Assembly: GCA_020796225.1 (NCBI GenBank)
Contig: CM036771.1
Location: forward strand, 31,378,703-31,442,702
DNA from: Arion vulgaris
Lineage: Eukaryota > Mollusca > Gastropoda > Stylommatophora > Arionidae
Direction: 5' to 3'
DNA length: 64,000 nt
Below, piece after piece: positions 32,346-44,250 of the stretch; the stretch's first letter is position 1, and each line of letters starts with the position of its first letter. The translations under genes and the position numbers were made by a program. A model generated the notes under the pieces. The model searched no databases. It had not been told where the DNA came from and saw only the letters and a program-made list of their open reading frames with translations.

Positions 32346-32354
32346 GACAGGTCT

Positions 32355-32470
32355 AGGTAAAAACAGGTATAAACAGGTATAAAGAGGTAAAAACAGCTAT
32401 CATCAGGTAAAACCAGGTATCAACAGGTAAAACCAGGTATCAACAGGTAAACACAGGTAAATACAGGAGA
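32355..32470. repeat. Short repeat of caggtaaaaacaggtat
   Basis: About seven copies of a 14-16 base unit (acaggtat / acaggtaaa). Confidence 0.88.
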
Positions 32471-32659
32471 GATCATAGAAGCACAAAGTGATGGGTAGAA
32501 GTCAATCATGAATCGGCAATAGATAACAGTCAAAGAATTGTCGAATGATGGAATCTGGCTTTTCTGGAAGAGAAAGAAGAACACAAGATGTCCACAAAGT
32601 TTCTAATTTTCAGTTTACAAATGAACTTGAAAAGTTACAGATGCTGCTTAAACGTACGA

Positions 32660-32900
32660 GTTCTTCTTCTTCTTCTTCTTTGTGTTCATTCTTTATGATC
32701 AATTTTAATCACTCTTTGTGATATGTTTGATCTTTGCCAAGAACGTGTATACGTTGCACATTGGTTTAGTAGGCCCCTAAATGCACATACTTCTACACGC
32801 TTAGGACACGTGCATCCGATTTCATCCACGCCTCCTAGTCGCCTCTTACGACATGCATGGCAGGTAACAGTGGTTCTATTCTTTACACCCCAAATTTGGG
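32660..32900 (-). mobile_element. S-delta-like element, diverged subfamily
   Basis: Nearly the same as 25530-25700 over its first 160 bases (cactctttgtgatatgtttg, gccaagaacgtgtatacgtt on the plus strand) and longer: it includes cgcctcttacgacatgcatg, the reverse of catgtcgtaagaggcg in S-delta. Confidence 0.65.
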
Positions 32901-32949
32901 CCCCGGTAACCACTCGGGCGACATACGAGTCGAAATCTCATGGTTTTAA

Positions 32950-33155
32950 ACAATATACTGTCCAGCGTGTTCGAGCGCGTTGGACGACGGGTGACAAGCC
33001 CCCATGTGAGTGTGGTTCAATTCAGCGGGCTGGCAGAAAAGCCACAGGTTCTCCAGATTTACGGTGTTCGTGGTACCGAACCGAAGGGTAACGATGTTCA
33101 TAGCACCGAGCCGAAGAGCTGAAAGCTCAAGTGCTTCTGGATAGGAAAGAAAAAT
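32950..33155 (+). mobile_element. S-epsilon tRNA-derived SINE
   Basis: gtccagcgtgttcgagcgcg, gttggacgacgggtgacaag, gtggttcaattcagcgggct (B-box-like ggttcaattc), ggttctccagatttacggtg, ttcgtggtaccgaaccgaag and gctgaaagctcaagtgcttc. Second copy with target repeats at 47497-47698. Confidence 0.75.
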
Positions 33156-33194
33156 ACTACGCTTAAAATTGTTACAGTACATACTATTTTGTTA

Positions 33195-33540
33195 CAATGG
33201 AAAAAACACAGACACACACACCCCACACACACATCGCGCGCGCTACACACACACATATTTCTCATAGTAAACACGCATACACATACATATTCTTCAAATT
33301 ACTCATAGTGAACACACACCCACACTCCGCATAGTAAACACACACATATAAACACATACTCATTCGTCAAATCACTCATAGTAAACACACACACATATAT
33401 TCTTCATATTACCCACAGTAAACAGTATTCCCATTACCCACAGTAAACAATATTCATATTACCCACAGTAAAAAGTATTCCCATTAACCACATTAAACAA
33501 TATTCATATTACCCGCAGTAAACAATATTCATGTTAACCA
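33195..33540. repeat. CA-rich tract and 24-bp repeats
   Basis: cacacacacc runs with catagtaaacacacac units, passing into ttcatattacccacagtaaa repeats (about six). Confidence 0.85.
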
Positions 33541-34002
33541 CAGTAAACCACTAACTTCTCCCGGCGCGGCTCCTGACATTCTCTCCAATGAGTGACACTG
33601 GCTAAAGTACAACACGGAATTACACGTAATAATGCAACAATCTAGCAACAGGCGAACTTGTAACAACAAATCGATTGTTACAACAAATTCCCTGGATGTT
33701 CTGTGAAGACCTGGCTTAATGGTTTTATTTTGCTGCATCAATGCGCGACTCAGTACTCATAACATCATGTAGTGGACTCTATTATAACTTATTTACACCA
33801 CTAATAACTATGATATGGTAATATGCGTGCTGTGAGCACCTCAGATGAGACCAGATCGCCAGAGATGTATAGTATATATGTAGCCACCATCAGTTGATTA
33901 AAATGACCATGTACAGAACAGTATATTATATTAAACAGTGAACACAATCTGTACGGTTGAACGTATGGAGGCGTACCAAACACTAACACATATTACAAGA
34001 TA
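33541..34002. other. Spacer
   Basis: No recognised feature. Confidence 0.35.
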
Positions 34003-34220
34003 CACTAAGGGCTGGAGAAGATCATCATGGATGAAGGCATCCCGGCAAAGAGGAGAAGAGGAACACCACGGAGAAGATGGATTCAGGATGTAACTGATGG
34101 TTTGAGCATGACTGCTGCAGAGGCAGGACATCTGGCATATGAGAGAGAGAGATACATTCCGAAGGACTGTTGGGGTGGCAAAGTTCTGCTCAGGACAAGC
34201 TATTTGATGATGATGAAGAC
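34003..34220 (+). mobile_element. LINE-B 3' end
   Basis: Continuous frame MDEGIPAKRRRGTPRRRWIQ, DVTDGLSMTAAEAGHLAYER followed by KDCWGGKVLLRTSYLMMM, ending in gatgatgatga. acaagat occurs at both flanks (33995-34001, 34219-34225) and may be a short target repeat. Best copy of the LINE-B terminus. Confidence 0.82.
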
Positions 34221-34234
34221 AAGATGGCTAGAAC

Positions 34235-34500
34235 AATATGAGAATATGATATTTTATAGTGATAATATAAGTACATCATTGGTCTGCACACAAAGAAATA
34301 TTATCAAAATAATAAGAATCAGACAATCAAGGTTCTTCGTGCATATAATGCGAAGAGAAGGTTTAGAACATTTGGTGACAAAGGGTAAAATTCAGGGAAG
34401 GAGAGATCGCGGAAGACAAGAGAGAGAGAGAGAGAGATGTTGGATGGTCTGACATCGTGGTTCGACAAAAGATCGACGTCAGAACTGATTAACTGCAACA
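34235..34500 (+). mobile_element. LINE-E fragment, reverse transcriptase C-terminus
   Basis: RIRQSRFFVHIMRREGLEHL, VTKGKIQGRRDRGRQE then, after a GA expansion and a frame shift, MLDGLTSWFDKRSTSELI. The HxMRREGLEHLVTxGKIxGRRxRGRQ block is a standard C-terminal LINE motif. Microsatellite gagagagagaga lies inside and again at 34503. Confidence 0.78.
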
Positions 34501-34609
34501 AAGGAGAGAGAGAGAGAGAGTTGTGCAGAGACATAATCGTCTATGCCGGCAGACACGGAACTTGATTGTTTTGAACATATAGTCTACACAACAATAATAG
34601 AGTATATTT

Positions 34610-35360
34610 TCCAACAAACACTAATAGATGCTAACTTCAATCAAACAACGATATGAAAGTTCGTTTTCCAACAAACACTAATAGATGCTAACTTCAATCA
34701 AACAACGATATGAAAGTTCGTTTTCCAACAAACACTAATAGATGCTAACTTCAATCAAACAACGATATGAAAGTTCGTTTTCCAACAAACACTAATAGAT
34801 GCTAACTTCAATCAAACAATGATATGAAAGTTCGTTTTCCAACAAACACTAATAGATGCTAACTTCAATCAAACAACGATATGAAAGTTCGTTTTCCAAC
34901 AAACACTAATAGATGCTAACTTCAATCAAACAACGATATGAAAGTTCGTTTTCCAACAAACACTAATAGATGCTAACTTCAATCAAACAATGATATGAAA
35001 GTTCGTTTTCCAACAAACACTAATAGATGCTATCTTCAATCAAACAACGATATGAAAGTACGTTTTCCAACAAACACTAATAGATGCTATCTTCAATCAA
35101 ACAACGATATGAAAGTACGTTTTCCAACAAACACTAATAGATGCTAACTTCAATCAAACAATGATATGAAAGTTCGTTTTCCAACAAACACTAATAGATG
35201 CTATCTTCAATCAAACAACGATATGAAAGTACATTTTCCAACAAACACTAATAGATGCTAACTTCAATCAAACAACGATATGAAAGTACGTTTTCCAACA
35301 AACAATAATAGATGCTATCTTCAATCAAACAACGATATGAAAGTTCGTTTTCCAACTGTA
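34610..35360. repeat. 57-bp minisatellite, about 13 copies
   Basis: Unit acaaacactaatagatgcta + acttcaatcaaacaacgata + tgaaagttcgttttcca. The array runs directly into LINE-I at ttccaactgtagttttt, so the unit may derive from the lost upstream part of that LINE. Confidence 0.95.
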
Positions 35361-37056
35361 GTTTTTATAAACGATATTATGGAAGACATCCCTAACAGAG
35401 TTCAGGGTGGAATCTACGCGGATGATCTGGCACTATGGGCACGAGAAGAATCAATAGCGGTAGCCAAATCAAATATGCAAGATGCATTACAAAATTCTAG
35501 AAAAATAGACCACGACCTGGCTGCTCACCATAAATAAAAAGAAAACCACATTCAGAGTCTTCAGCCTTTCCAAGAAGAAAGCAATGGTGAAACTCTAGAT
35601 AAATAACCATATACTCTCAATGGAGGGATGTCAAACATATCTGGGAATCACCATGAACAGCAGACTGACGTGGCAAACACAGATAGACAAAAGCTGGAAA
35701 AAGAGCAAAGCATAGAATGAGGATCATTAACAAACTACTAGCAGGCACCACATGGAGTGCGGATGGTAGCATTTTGAAAAGGGTGTATACTGGGAGAGTA
35801 AGACCAGTACTTGCGTACGGCAAAGGAGACTGGGCTATCAACCTCCAAGACACAATTCGTAAAGGTAAGTAGAGTGCAGCATCAGGCTTCATGGATCAAC
35901 AAGGGAGCCATGAAGTCCATCTCCATAGAAACACTGGAAACTGTGACAGGGCTCCAGATAATGGAAGACAGACGGGGGCAGGAAGGTACTTCAAGGAGAA
36001 AAATACAAGAGTCTAGTGAGTCATCCAATGCACTACAGAATCAACAGCTAAGATAGAGTCATCTTGAAAAGGAGAAACGTTGTGGCAAACTCCAAAGAAC
36101 ATGCCCACAAAGACCCGATACTAGCAATGGTACAACCAGGGCACATAAAACTAGCCAGCACCTCCCCTCCCTGGTCATGCAGGCTCCCATAGGTCCCAGA
36201 AGCAATACATGGGATTACCAAAAGGGAACACAGACATAACTTGGAGAGAAGGCTCGTCGCAGAAAAACACATTAACAAAAACTACCAATTGGACTCATGC
36301 ATACACGGATGGCCCTGCTACATATGCCGCTTACAATGCAGGAGGGGAAGTTATCCTCCGACTAAAAAATGGAGTAGAATTAACCTTAACTCTAGCTACA
36401 GACAAGTTTTCAACCTACTTCAGGGTTGAGATAGAGACCCTCAACACAACTCAAAAATGACATTACAACACATGAATCATATACATGGAAAAATATTGCC
36501 TTTGACAGGTGCATTGTCTGCTATCTCAGCACTGAAATCTGAAAGGAACACAGAACTAGGTGATCTCAGGTTAACCCTAGCCCAGTTGTCTCATGATCCT
36601 GAGAGTGTAGTAATCCAGTGGATACCCTCACACAGCAAGCTGAAGGGGAATGAAGATGCTGACAGACTGGTTAAAGAAGGAATGTCCCAAGTTGACAACT
36701 TGGTCAGCTATGAGAAACAAAGGCCAGAGGGCACTATAAAGCAAAGTGGGAGAAAGAACACATAAAAACACAACAAGGATGATGGATATTACCAACTATC
36801 AAGAAGGGACTAGATTGTCATACTACGCCTCCGGACAGGTTACATGTACAATAGATTCAAGATATCCACCAACGACTTGTGTCCCTGTGGCTTGGCTAGT
36901 ATAACAATAGAGCATATCCTACAGAACTGCCCCCAGTGCGCAGAAATGAGAACAAAGAGGTGGTCCACCAGCACCCACCACTTGCACCAGCGTCCAACAC
37001 ATACTGTATGGCGTGGATGACAATCTGAGGCAGACGGCGGACTATATCCTGTCTTT
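35361..37056 (+). mobile_element. LINE-I remnant: reverse transcriptase end, RNase H, C-terminal zinc region
   Basis: A plus-strand pseudogene. VVFINDIMEDIPNRVQGGIY + ADDLALWAREES contains the YADD catalytic box at 35415-35426. After several stops come the RNase H domain, WTHAYTDGPATYAAYNAGGE (catalytic Asp at 36308-36310), RVEIETL, then LTGALSAISALKS and VVIQWIPSHSKLKGNEDADR. The second RNase H Asp, normally in TDALSAL, is Gly here (36508-36510). The last part, around 36830-37050, retains CPCG-like and EHILQNCPQ-like words. It is inactive. Confidence 0.85.
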
Positions 37057-38065
37057 ATGTGTAGGTTTAGACCACTCTCATTTAAACTAGTCTATGTGGC
37101 TAAGTGGTTACTCTCATTTAAACTAGTCTATGTGGCTAAGTGGTTACTCTCATTTAAACTAGTCTATGTGGCTAAGTGGTTACTCTCATTTAAACTAGTC
37201 TATGTGGCTAAGTGGTTACTCTCATTTAAACTAGTCTATGTGGCTAAGTGGTTACTCTCATTTAAACTAGTCTATGTGGCTAAGTGGTTACTCTCATTTA
37301 AACTAGTCTATGTGGCTAAGTGGTTACTCTCATTTAAACTAGTCTATGTGGCTAAGTGGTTACTCTCATTTAAACTAGTCTATGTGGCTAAGTGGTTACT
37401 CTCATTTAAACTAGTCTATGTGGCTAAGTGGTTACTCTCATTTAAACTAGTCTATGTGGCTAAGTGGTTACTCTCATTTAAACTAGTCTATGTGGCTAAG
37501 TGGTTACTCTCATTTAAACTAGTCTATGTGGCTAAGTGGTTACTCTCATTTAAACTAGTCTATGTGGCTAAGTGGTTACTCTCATTTAAACTAGTCTATG
37601 TGGCTAAGTGGTTACTCTCATTTAAACTAGTCTATGTGGCTAAGTGGTTACTCTCATTTAAACTAGTCTATGTGGCTAAGTGGTTACTCTCATTTAAACT
37701 AGTCTATGTGGCTAAGTGGTTACTCTCATTTAAACTAGTCTATGTGGCTAAGTGGTTACTCTCATTTAAACTAGTCTATGTGGCTAAGTGGTTACTCTCA
37801 TTTAAACTAGTCTATGTGGCTAAGTGGTTACTCTCATTTAAACTAGTCTATGTGGCTAAGTGGTTACGCTTTTCCTTTTGAGCTCCAAAGGACATGGGTT
37901 CGATCCAGGACTGGGCCGTTTTGTTCACAGGTTCATTTTTCAGAGACACCTAGGATTGTTGCCAGAGCTACCGAGTGTGTGCTTTGTGCAATATTCTCGG
38001 CAGGTGGCGTGCCACGTCTGTGGTGATTGACCCAGCTACATAAAATCAACTTAGAGACTTTCCTC
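37057..38065 (+). mobile_element. S-alpha SINE with its A-box head amplified
   Basis: After a 22-copy array that ends in ctatgtggctaagtggttac, the SINE continues normally: catgggttcgatccagg (B box), tttttcagagacacctagga, ttgttgccagagctaccgag, tgtgcaatattctcggcagg, tggcgtgccacgtctgtggt, ttgacccagctacataaaa. Every array unit carries an A box (tggctaagtgg), but only one B box follows. Confidence 0.85.
37067..37866. repeat. 36-bp array of SINE A-box segment, 22 copies
   Basis: The unit tactctcatttaaactagtc + tatgtggctaagtggt is repeated 22 times with no visible differences between copies, which means recent expansion or strong homogenisation. The 274-codon frame (LSFKLVYVAKWL repeats) is an artefact of the 36-base period. 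Confidence 0.97.
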
Positions 38066-38094
38066 TCGTAAAGGAGATGTCTAACAAGACTACA

Positions 38095-38200
38095 TGGCCA
38101 TTTTTGAGGTGAAAGACCACTTTTGAGGTGAAAGACCACTTTTGAGGTGAAAGACCACTTTTGAGGTGAAAGACCACTTTTGAGGTGAAAGACAAAAAAC
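38095..38200. repeat. 19-bp repeat, 5 copies
   Basis: Unit acttttgaggtgaaagacc, near-identical copies. Confidence 0.93.
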
Positions 38201-38204
38201 AAGA

Positions 38205-38580
38205 ACGAAAATTCAGTCATTGAAACCAAATGCTACAGAAAGATCCTACGAATACCATGGACAGAATAAAGAAAGAACACTGATGTCCTGAAAGAACTAA
38301 ATGTTAAAGACAATTGGCTGATAAACAACATACTATACAGAAAAATTCGACACTTTGGTCGCATCAAGCGGAGAGATGGCCTGGAGAGAACAATATTAGA
38401 GGGCAGGATCCCAGGACTCAGAGGCAGACCAAGAAAAAAATGGCTACAAGATACTGGAGAAACCATGAATATGACCATCGACGAAGTGGGTGAACAGCCT
38501 AGGGACAGAGTGAATTTCAGATGTGCTGCAAAGAGAGCAAAGTCCTATAAAGGATACGTACCTTGATGATGATGATTCAT
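38205..38580 (+). mobile_element. LINE-D fragment, reverse transcriptase C-terminus
   Basis: NSVIETKCYRKILRIPWTE, stop, RKNTDVLKELNVKDNWLINN, ILYRKIRHFGRIKRRDGLER, TILEGRIPGLRGRPRKKWLQ, MNMTIDEVGEQPRDRVNFRC then (gat)n. One in-frame stop after WTE. A degraded second copy lies at 41280-41640. Confidence 0.83.
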
Positions 38581-38809
38581 TGAGAGTATTTAGTTGAAAC
38601 TGAGAGCTCATTCTCAACACCAACTTCAATGAAATATTTCAATAGAAAACTAAGGATGGAACAAAAACAAACTGGTAAAGATAAAAAACAGACAACTATC
38701 AAGTACTTCAGGTTGACTGATTGATTTATAGGACCACCATCATGCACTTTGTTAGTTCCATATGTCAATCATTTAACTTCGAAAGATCTTCCAACTGACA
38801 CTATAGAAT

Positions 38810-41800
38810 GCTAACTTCAATCAAACTGAGGTAATTTTATTCAAAAAATTGTAGAGCAATTTTTTAAATCTTTTCATAAGTTTTTCCAAGCAACACTAAG
38901 CTACTCATTCAAACATCGAATTGAAAGTTGTTTTCCACATCACTTAGTGCGATTAATAACAATGAATGAGATAGTGTTTTCACAAACATATCAGATGGAT
39001 CACAGAACAACGATAAAGACTTCCAACAAACACTAATAGATGCACTTCAATCAAATTGAATATGAAAGTACTTTTCAGCAACAACTCAGAATGCAACTTA
39101 ATCAACAATGATAGAAAGTTCGTTTCCAACAAACACAATAGATTTCAGACAATCCAAACAACGAAGAAACTGAGTATTCCAGACAAAAAAATAGCATTAA
39201 TCAAATCAACATTGAAAACGTTCAACAAACTAATAGATGCTATTTAATCATAAACATCAGAAAGTCATTTTCCCAACGTAGTTTATAAACGATATTAGGA
39301 AGGACATCATAACAGGTTCAGGTGGAATCTACGACGATGATCAGAACTAGGCTCGAGAAGAACTAAACTAGAATAATATGCTAAGATACATTACAAAATT
39401 TAGAAAAGACCACAACCTGTGCTCACATAAATAACAAGAAACTGTTCAGAAGTTTTAGCAATTTCAAGAAGAAAGCAATGTAAACTAGATAAATAACTGA
39501 CAGTTGTTAAATCATAGACAAATCAATCTAGAAGTCACAACACAGCACTGAGGGATACAGCAGTAGACAAATCTGAAAAGAAAGCAGAATGAGGATCATT
39601 AACAAACACTGAGCAGCACATGCATGGGTTGGATGTAGCATGAAAAATAGAAGTAACTGAGAAGTAGACATCTGGTACAGTGACAGGAGTTGTAAATCTC
39701 AAGACACAATCTCAAAAGGAAAAAGAGACTGAGCATCAGGCTTCATGGTCAAATCATAGACATACTCCATCATAGAAAACATGAAACTGTGACAGGACTG
39801 GATAATGGAAGACAGATAATTGAAAAGTACTCAAGCAGAAAATACAGAGCATTTGAATTAATATGAATCAACAGCTAAGTAGAGTCATATGAACAGGTAG
39901 AAAACATGAGTTGGTGCAAATCAAAGCCAAAAGACCAGATACTAAATAGTACACTAGGCAACAGTGAAATCTAGCACACAATCCAGGTCATCAGGCTCCA
40001 AACCAGAACATACAGTTGGTTCCAAAGGAACACAATAATTGAGAAAAGGCTCTCAACAGAGACACACATTACAAACTACCAATTGGACTCATGCACACAC
40101 GAATGCCTAGCTAACATAGACCACAATGCAGAGGAAGTAATACTGACTAACAATTAGAGTAGAATTAACATAATTCAGAAGACAAGCTTCAACAAGTAGA
40201 CTGAGATACAGACCGTTCAAATCATAAAAAATTCAAACAAGCTAACAAACATGGAAAATATCTGACAGGTGTAATTCTAGAATAATTCACACTGAAATCT
40301 GACAGGAAGACACTGAACTAGTGATTAGGTTAAATCATAGATATTTCCCAGATCCTCAGAAAACAGTGGAACCCTCACAAGCAAGTGAAGGAAATCAAGA
40401 TGCTAATTGAACTGGTTAAAAGATGCCAGTTGACAACCTGGTCATTGTTGAAATAAACAAAGTCAGAAAAGCACAAACAGTAGAACTGAGAAAGAACACT
40501 TAAACCAAATAGATGATATATACCAACTATCAGAAGGACTAGACTGTCATAGACTGACGTAGGTTAACATACAATAGATTCAAGATATCCACCAACGACT
40601 TGGTCCCTGTGACTGACTAGTATAATAGAGCATATCCTACAAATCATGCAGAAATAGAATAGAACACCAGCCACCACTTCAGAAACGTCCAAGACATACT
40701 TGGCGTAAATGACAAATAATTCAGAACAAGACTATATCACATCTATTGAGGTTTAGACACGTCTTTAAACATACATATGTGAATAAGTGTTACTATTTAA
40801 ACTAGTCATATGGCAGTGGTTATATCATATAAAAATTTTCAGAACAAGTGCTAAAAGTAGACACTGCATATACAGTTGGTTAATCGATAATGAGTTACAC
40901 TCAAAACTAGTCTGATGGTAATGGTACGTTGGTTTAAATAACATAATTGACTAAGGGTTACAAACATTTAAACTAGGTTATGACTATGTGTAACTCATAG
41001 AAACTAGACATGTGCTAAGTAGGTACACTTAAACAGACATTGGTATGTTATCATCATTTCAGAGCTCCACAGAGACATGGTATCCAGACGCGCTGTTTGT
41101 TCACAGGTTCATTTTCAGAAACAAGAGCTCTAAATCACCTGAGATTCAACTGAATTGTTGTCAAGAGCTAGAATGTTGAACAATATTCACGTGCATGGTA
41201 CAGCAGTTGGTTGTAACCATACAAAAATCAAACTAAACATTGACACTGTAAAGAGATGTCTTAAATATAGAGTAATTGAGGTGAAAGACCCAATTGAGAA
41301 AGACAAAAACAGATCGAAAATTCAAGTCATGAACAAAATCAGAAAAGACCCTACAAAGTAACATGACAGAAAAGAAGACATTGAACCCAAGAACAAATTC
41401 AAAAAGCACAACAGTAAACTGAGATACTATGAAATGTGACACTTAGTCGCAATCAACGGAAAGATGCCGAAGAACAACTAGATGGACAGGATCCCAGGAC
41501 TCAAGAAGACAAAACGAAAATCTACAAGATACTGAGAACGAGAATATGGTTGTATCACGAAGTGGAACAGCTCAGGGACAAGTGAATCAGTGCTGAATAA
41601 GAGCAAGTCTAGTAAAGCATAGACAATAATTCAGATGATCATGAGATAATTTAGTGAAACTGAGCATACAACTCAATTCGAAATAAGATTCAATAGAAAA
41701 CAAGCATGGAAACATAGACACTGGAAGATAAAATAGACAACTATCAATACTTCAGTGACTGATTGATTTAAGGAACATCATCAAACAGTTGAGATACATT

Positions 41801-41830
41801 GACATCAATTTTCTTACATAGAAAGATCTA
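38810..41830. other. Degraded patchwork duplicate of 34610-38800
   Basis: The same order as the upstream block is found: 57-bp array words (38810-39280), LINE-I (39280-40740), A-box array words (40745-41040), S-alpha body (41045-41200), LINE-D (41280-41640) and its flank (41640-41830). Hundreds of small deletions occur. Short foreign words (aatcatagac, ttcagaaca, cagttggttgtaaatc) from the neighbouring 42000-42400 array are inserted throughout. This looks like a faulty consensus over a collapsed duplication and should not be read as biology without raw reads. Confidence 0.75.
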
Positions 41831-41999
41831 GCAGTCACGAACATGACAGACGACGAGTTGGTAAATCTTGAAGAATTAACAAGTTTCAAAATTAGACTTA
41901 GATTACCATGAATTTTGTAATCAGGCTAATTCAGCCTCTCTAAACAGTAGAACTGCGAATTGAATACGGGACAATTCTAATCATCATGTCAGAAATAGT

Positions 42000-42400
42000 C
42001 TACAACAGTAAACGAGATACAGACAGTTGGATGTATCAATAGCTACAGAGAACGAACGCCACAGATAAAGCACTGGTACTTGAAGTGTATACAACAGTTG
42101 TATAAATCATAGAACAAATAATCAGAAGACAAGTAGACATTGGTAATCACAGTGATTAAATCAAAAGCTAATCAGAACAAGTACAAACAGTAGACACTGA
42201 GATACATGACAGTTGGTTGTAAATCATAGACAATAATTCAGAACAAGCATACAAACAGTAGACACTGAGATACATGACAGTTGGTTGTAAATCATAGACA
42301 AGAATTCAGAATAAGCGACAAAAGTAGACACTGAGATACAGTTGGTTGTAAACATAGACAAAATTCAGAACAAGATACAAACAGTAGACACTGAGATACG
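42000..42400. repeat. About 65-70-bp degenerate tandem repeat
   Basis: Unit gtagacactgagatacatga + cagttggttgtaaatcatag + acaataattcagaacaagca, about five copies with many deletions. Confidence 0.8.
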
Positions 42401-42583
42401 TGAATGAAAGCATAAGAAAGAAGTAACAACAGTTTTGTTGTAAAAATAAGCTCAACGGTTGATGGTAGATGACGATTAGATAATATAAGTGAGAGAAGAG
42501 TCGCTACAGAATTAGACAAATTTAACATATGTATACGTATGCAATTTCTCTCTAACTATATATAAGTATACAGTTGCGGGCGT

Positions 42584-43410
42584 CTGTAGCTTAAGTGGTA
42601 GTGAGTAATATTGTATGACACTCTCCCAACCCTAGAGTACCTGATTCTCTCAATCCCAGAGTACCTGATTCTCCCAACCCCAGAGTACCCGATTCTCCCA
42701 ACCCTAGATTACCTTATTCTCCCAACCCTAGAGTATCTGATTCTCCCAACGCATAGAGTACCTGATTCTCCAACCAAGATTACAATTCTCCCAACCCAAA
42801 GTACCTGATTCTCCCAACCCAAGAGTACCTGATTTCCCAACCTAAGGTACTGAGATTTCTCCCCAACCCTAGAGTACCTGATTCTCCCAACCCAAGAGTA
42901 CCTGATTCTCCCAACCCAGAGTACCTGATTCTCCCAACCCAGAATACCTGATTCTCCCAACCCAGAGTACCTGATTCTCCTAACCTGATACCTCATTCTC
43001 CTAATCCGTCGTGAAGTATGATTCTCCAAACAAGAAGTACCTATTCTTCAACCGTAAGTACCTGATTCTCACCGAGTACCTGATTCTCCCAAACAAAGAA
43101 TACTGATTCTCCCAACCCTTAGAGTCCTGACAGTTCTCCAAACCCAGAGTATCTGATTCTTCCAACACAAAGAGTACACTGTGATGAGCTCGCAGAAGCA
43201 AAGAAGTACTATTCTCCCAAACCCTAGGTATGAGCTCCGAACCAAAGAATGTAACTTTCTTCCATACACAAAGTCGTCACGGTATCTCCAGAAGCAAGAG
43301 TAACGATTTTCATCTCAAAGTACATTATTCTCCGACACAGGTATGATTCTTGCAGAACCAAGAAATACATTATTCTCCAACACGAAGTCCTGTCAACTGC
43401 ACGGTGCAGT
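42584..43410 (+). mobile_element. S-gamma SINE head continuing into an array of its B-box region
   Basis: gcgggcgtctgtagcttaag + tggtagtgag is the S-gamma tRNA-like head (A box tagcttaagtgg). Instead of the normal acccaggcgtacctggttca the sequence goes into about 30 copies of a 22-23 base unit, cccaaccctagagtacctga + ttct, which corresponds to that segment. The rest of the SINE was not found. Copies right of 42980 are increasingly corrupted. Confidence 0.7.
42620..43400. repeat. 22-23-bp array derived from S-gamma
   Basis: The core gagtacctgattctcccaac recurs with 22-23 base spacing. It is regular at 42620-42980 and irregular afterwards. Confidence 0.9.
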
Positions 43411-43559
43411 GAAGCAATTCGTAAATTTAACGTAAATGACCTCACGTCCAAAGCAATGTAACACTTCACGTAAGTGTGCCAAAATCGACACCGATAACTG
43501 TGTTATGTGAAGTCGAAATGATAGCCACGATTTTAATTTCCATTCACTATAAGTGTCGG

Positions 43560-43990
43560 ACACGTGATGAGGCTCGCAAGGGAAGCAAAGAATAGTAACA
43601 TTTTCATTCATACACGTATAAGTGCGTCCGTGACACGGTGATGAGGCTCGCAAGGGAAGAAAGAATAGTACATTTTCATTCATACACGTATAAGTGCGTC
43701 CGTGACACGGTGATGAGGCTCGCAAGGAAGAAAAGAATAGAACATTTTCATTCATACACGTATAAGTGCGTCCGTGACACGGTGATGAGGCTCGCAAGGG
43801 AAGAAAAGAATAGTGACATTTTCATTCATACACGTATAAGTGCGTCCGTGACACGGTGATGAGGCTCGCAAGGGAAGCAAAGAATAGAGACATTTTCATT
43901 CATACACGTATAAGTGCGTCCGTGACACGGTGATGAGGCTCGCAAGGGAAAAAAGAATAGGACATTTTCATTCATACACGTATAAGTGCG
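43560..43990. repeat. 73-bp array built on the S-delta 5' end, 6 copies
   Basis: Unit gtgatgaggctcgcaaggga + agcaaagaatagtaacattt + tcattcatacacgtataagt + gcgtccgtgacac. The first half is the S-delta start. The last copy leads into a complete S-delta (43996-44250). Confidence 0.93.
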
Positions 43991-43995
43991 TCCGT

Positions 43996-44250
43996 GTGGT
44001 GCCTGGGCCCTCAAGGGAAGCAAAGAATAGTAACACTGCGAACTACAAGGCATGTCATAAGAGGCAACTGATGTAGAATCTAGGGAAGCTACCCTAGTAA
44101 ATAAAAAGCAATGCAGAAATCTGATGTGTTGGCCTACTTGTAGGTGCATAATTGGCAAACTTACAATGCTATTAGGTTCAGATCACATACGAATCACACA
44201 GAGTGGTTAACAAGTGGTCGATATCGACTTTTAAGAAGAAGAATATACGT
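43996..44250 (+). mobile_element. S-delta element at the end of its own array
   Basis: cctgggccctcaagggaagc, aaagaatagtaacactgcga, catgtcataagaggcaact, accctagtaaataaaaagc, gtgttggcctacttgtaggt, aatcacacagagtggttaac and ttttaagaagaagaat. Confidence 0.83.

Noticed and set aside
37057..37881. 274-codon frame LSFKLVYVAKWL repeats
   Set aside because: Artefact of the 36-bp SINE-derived array.
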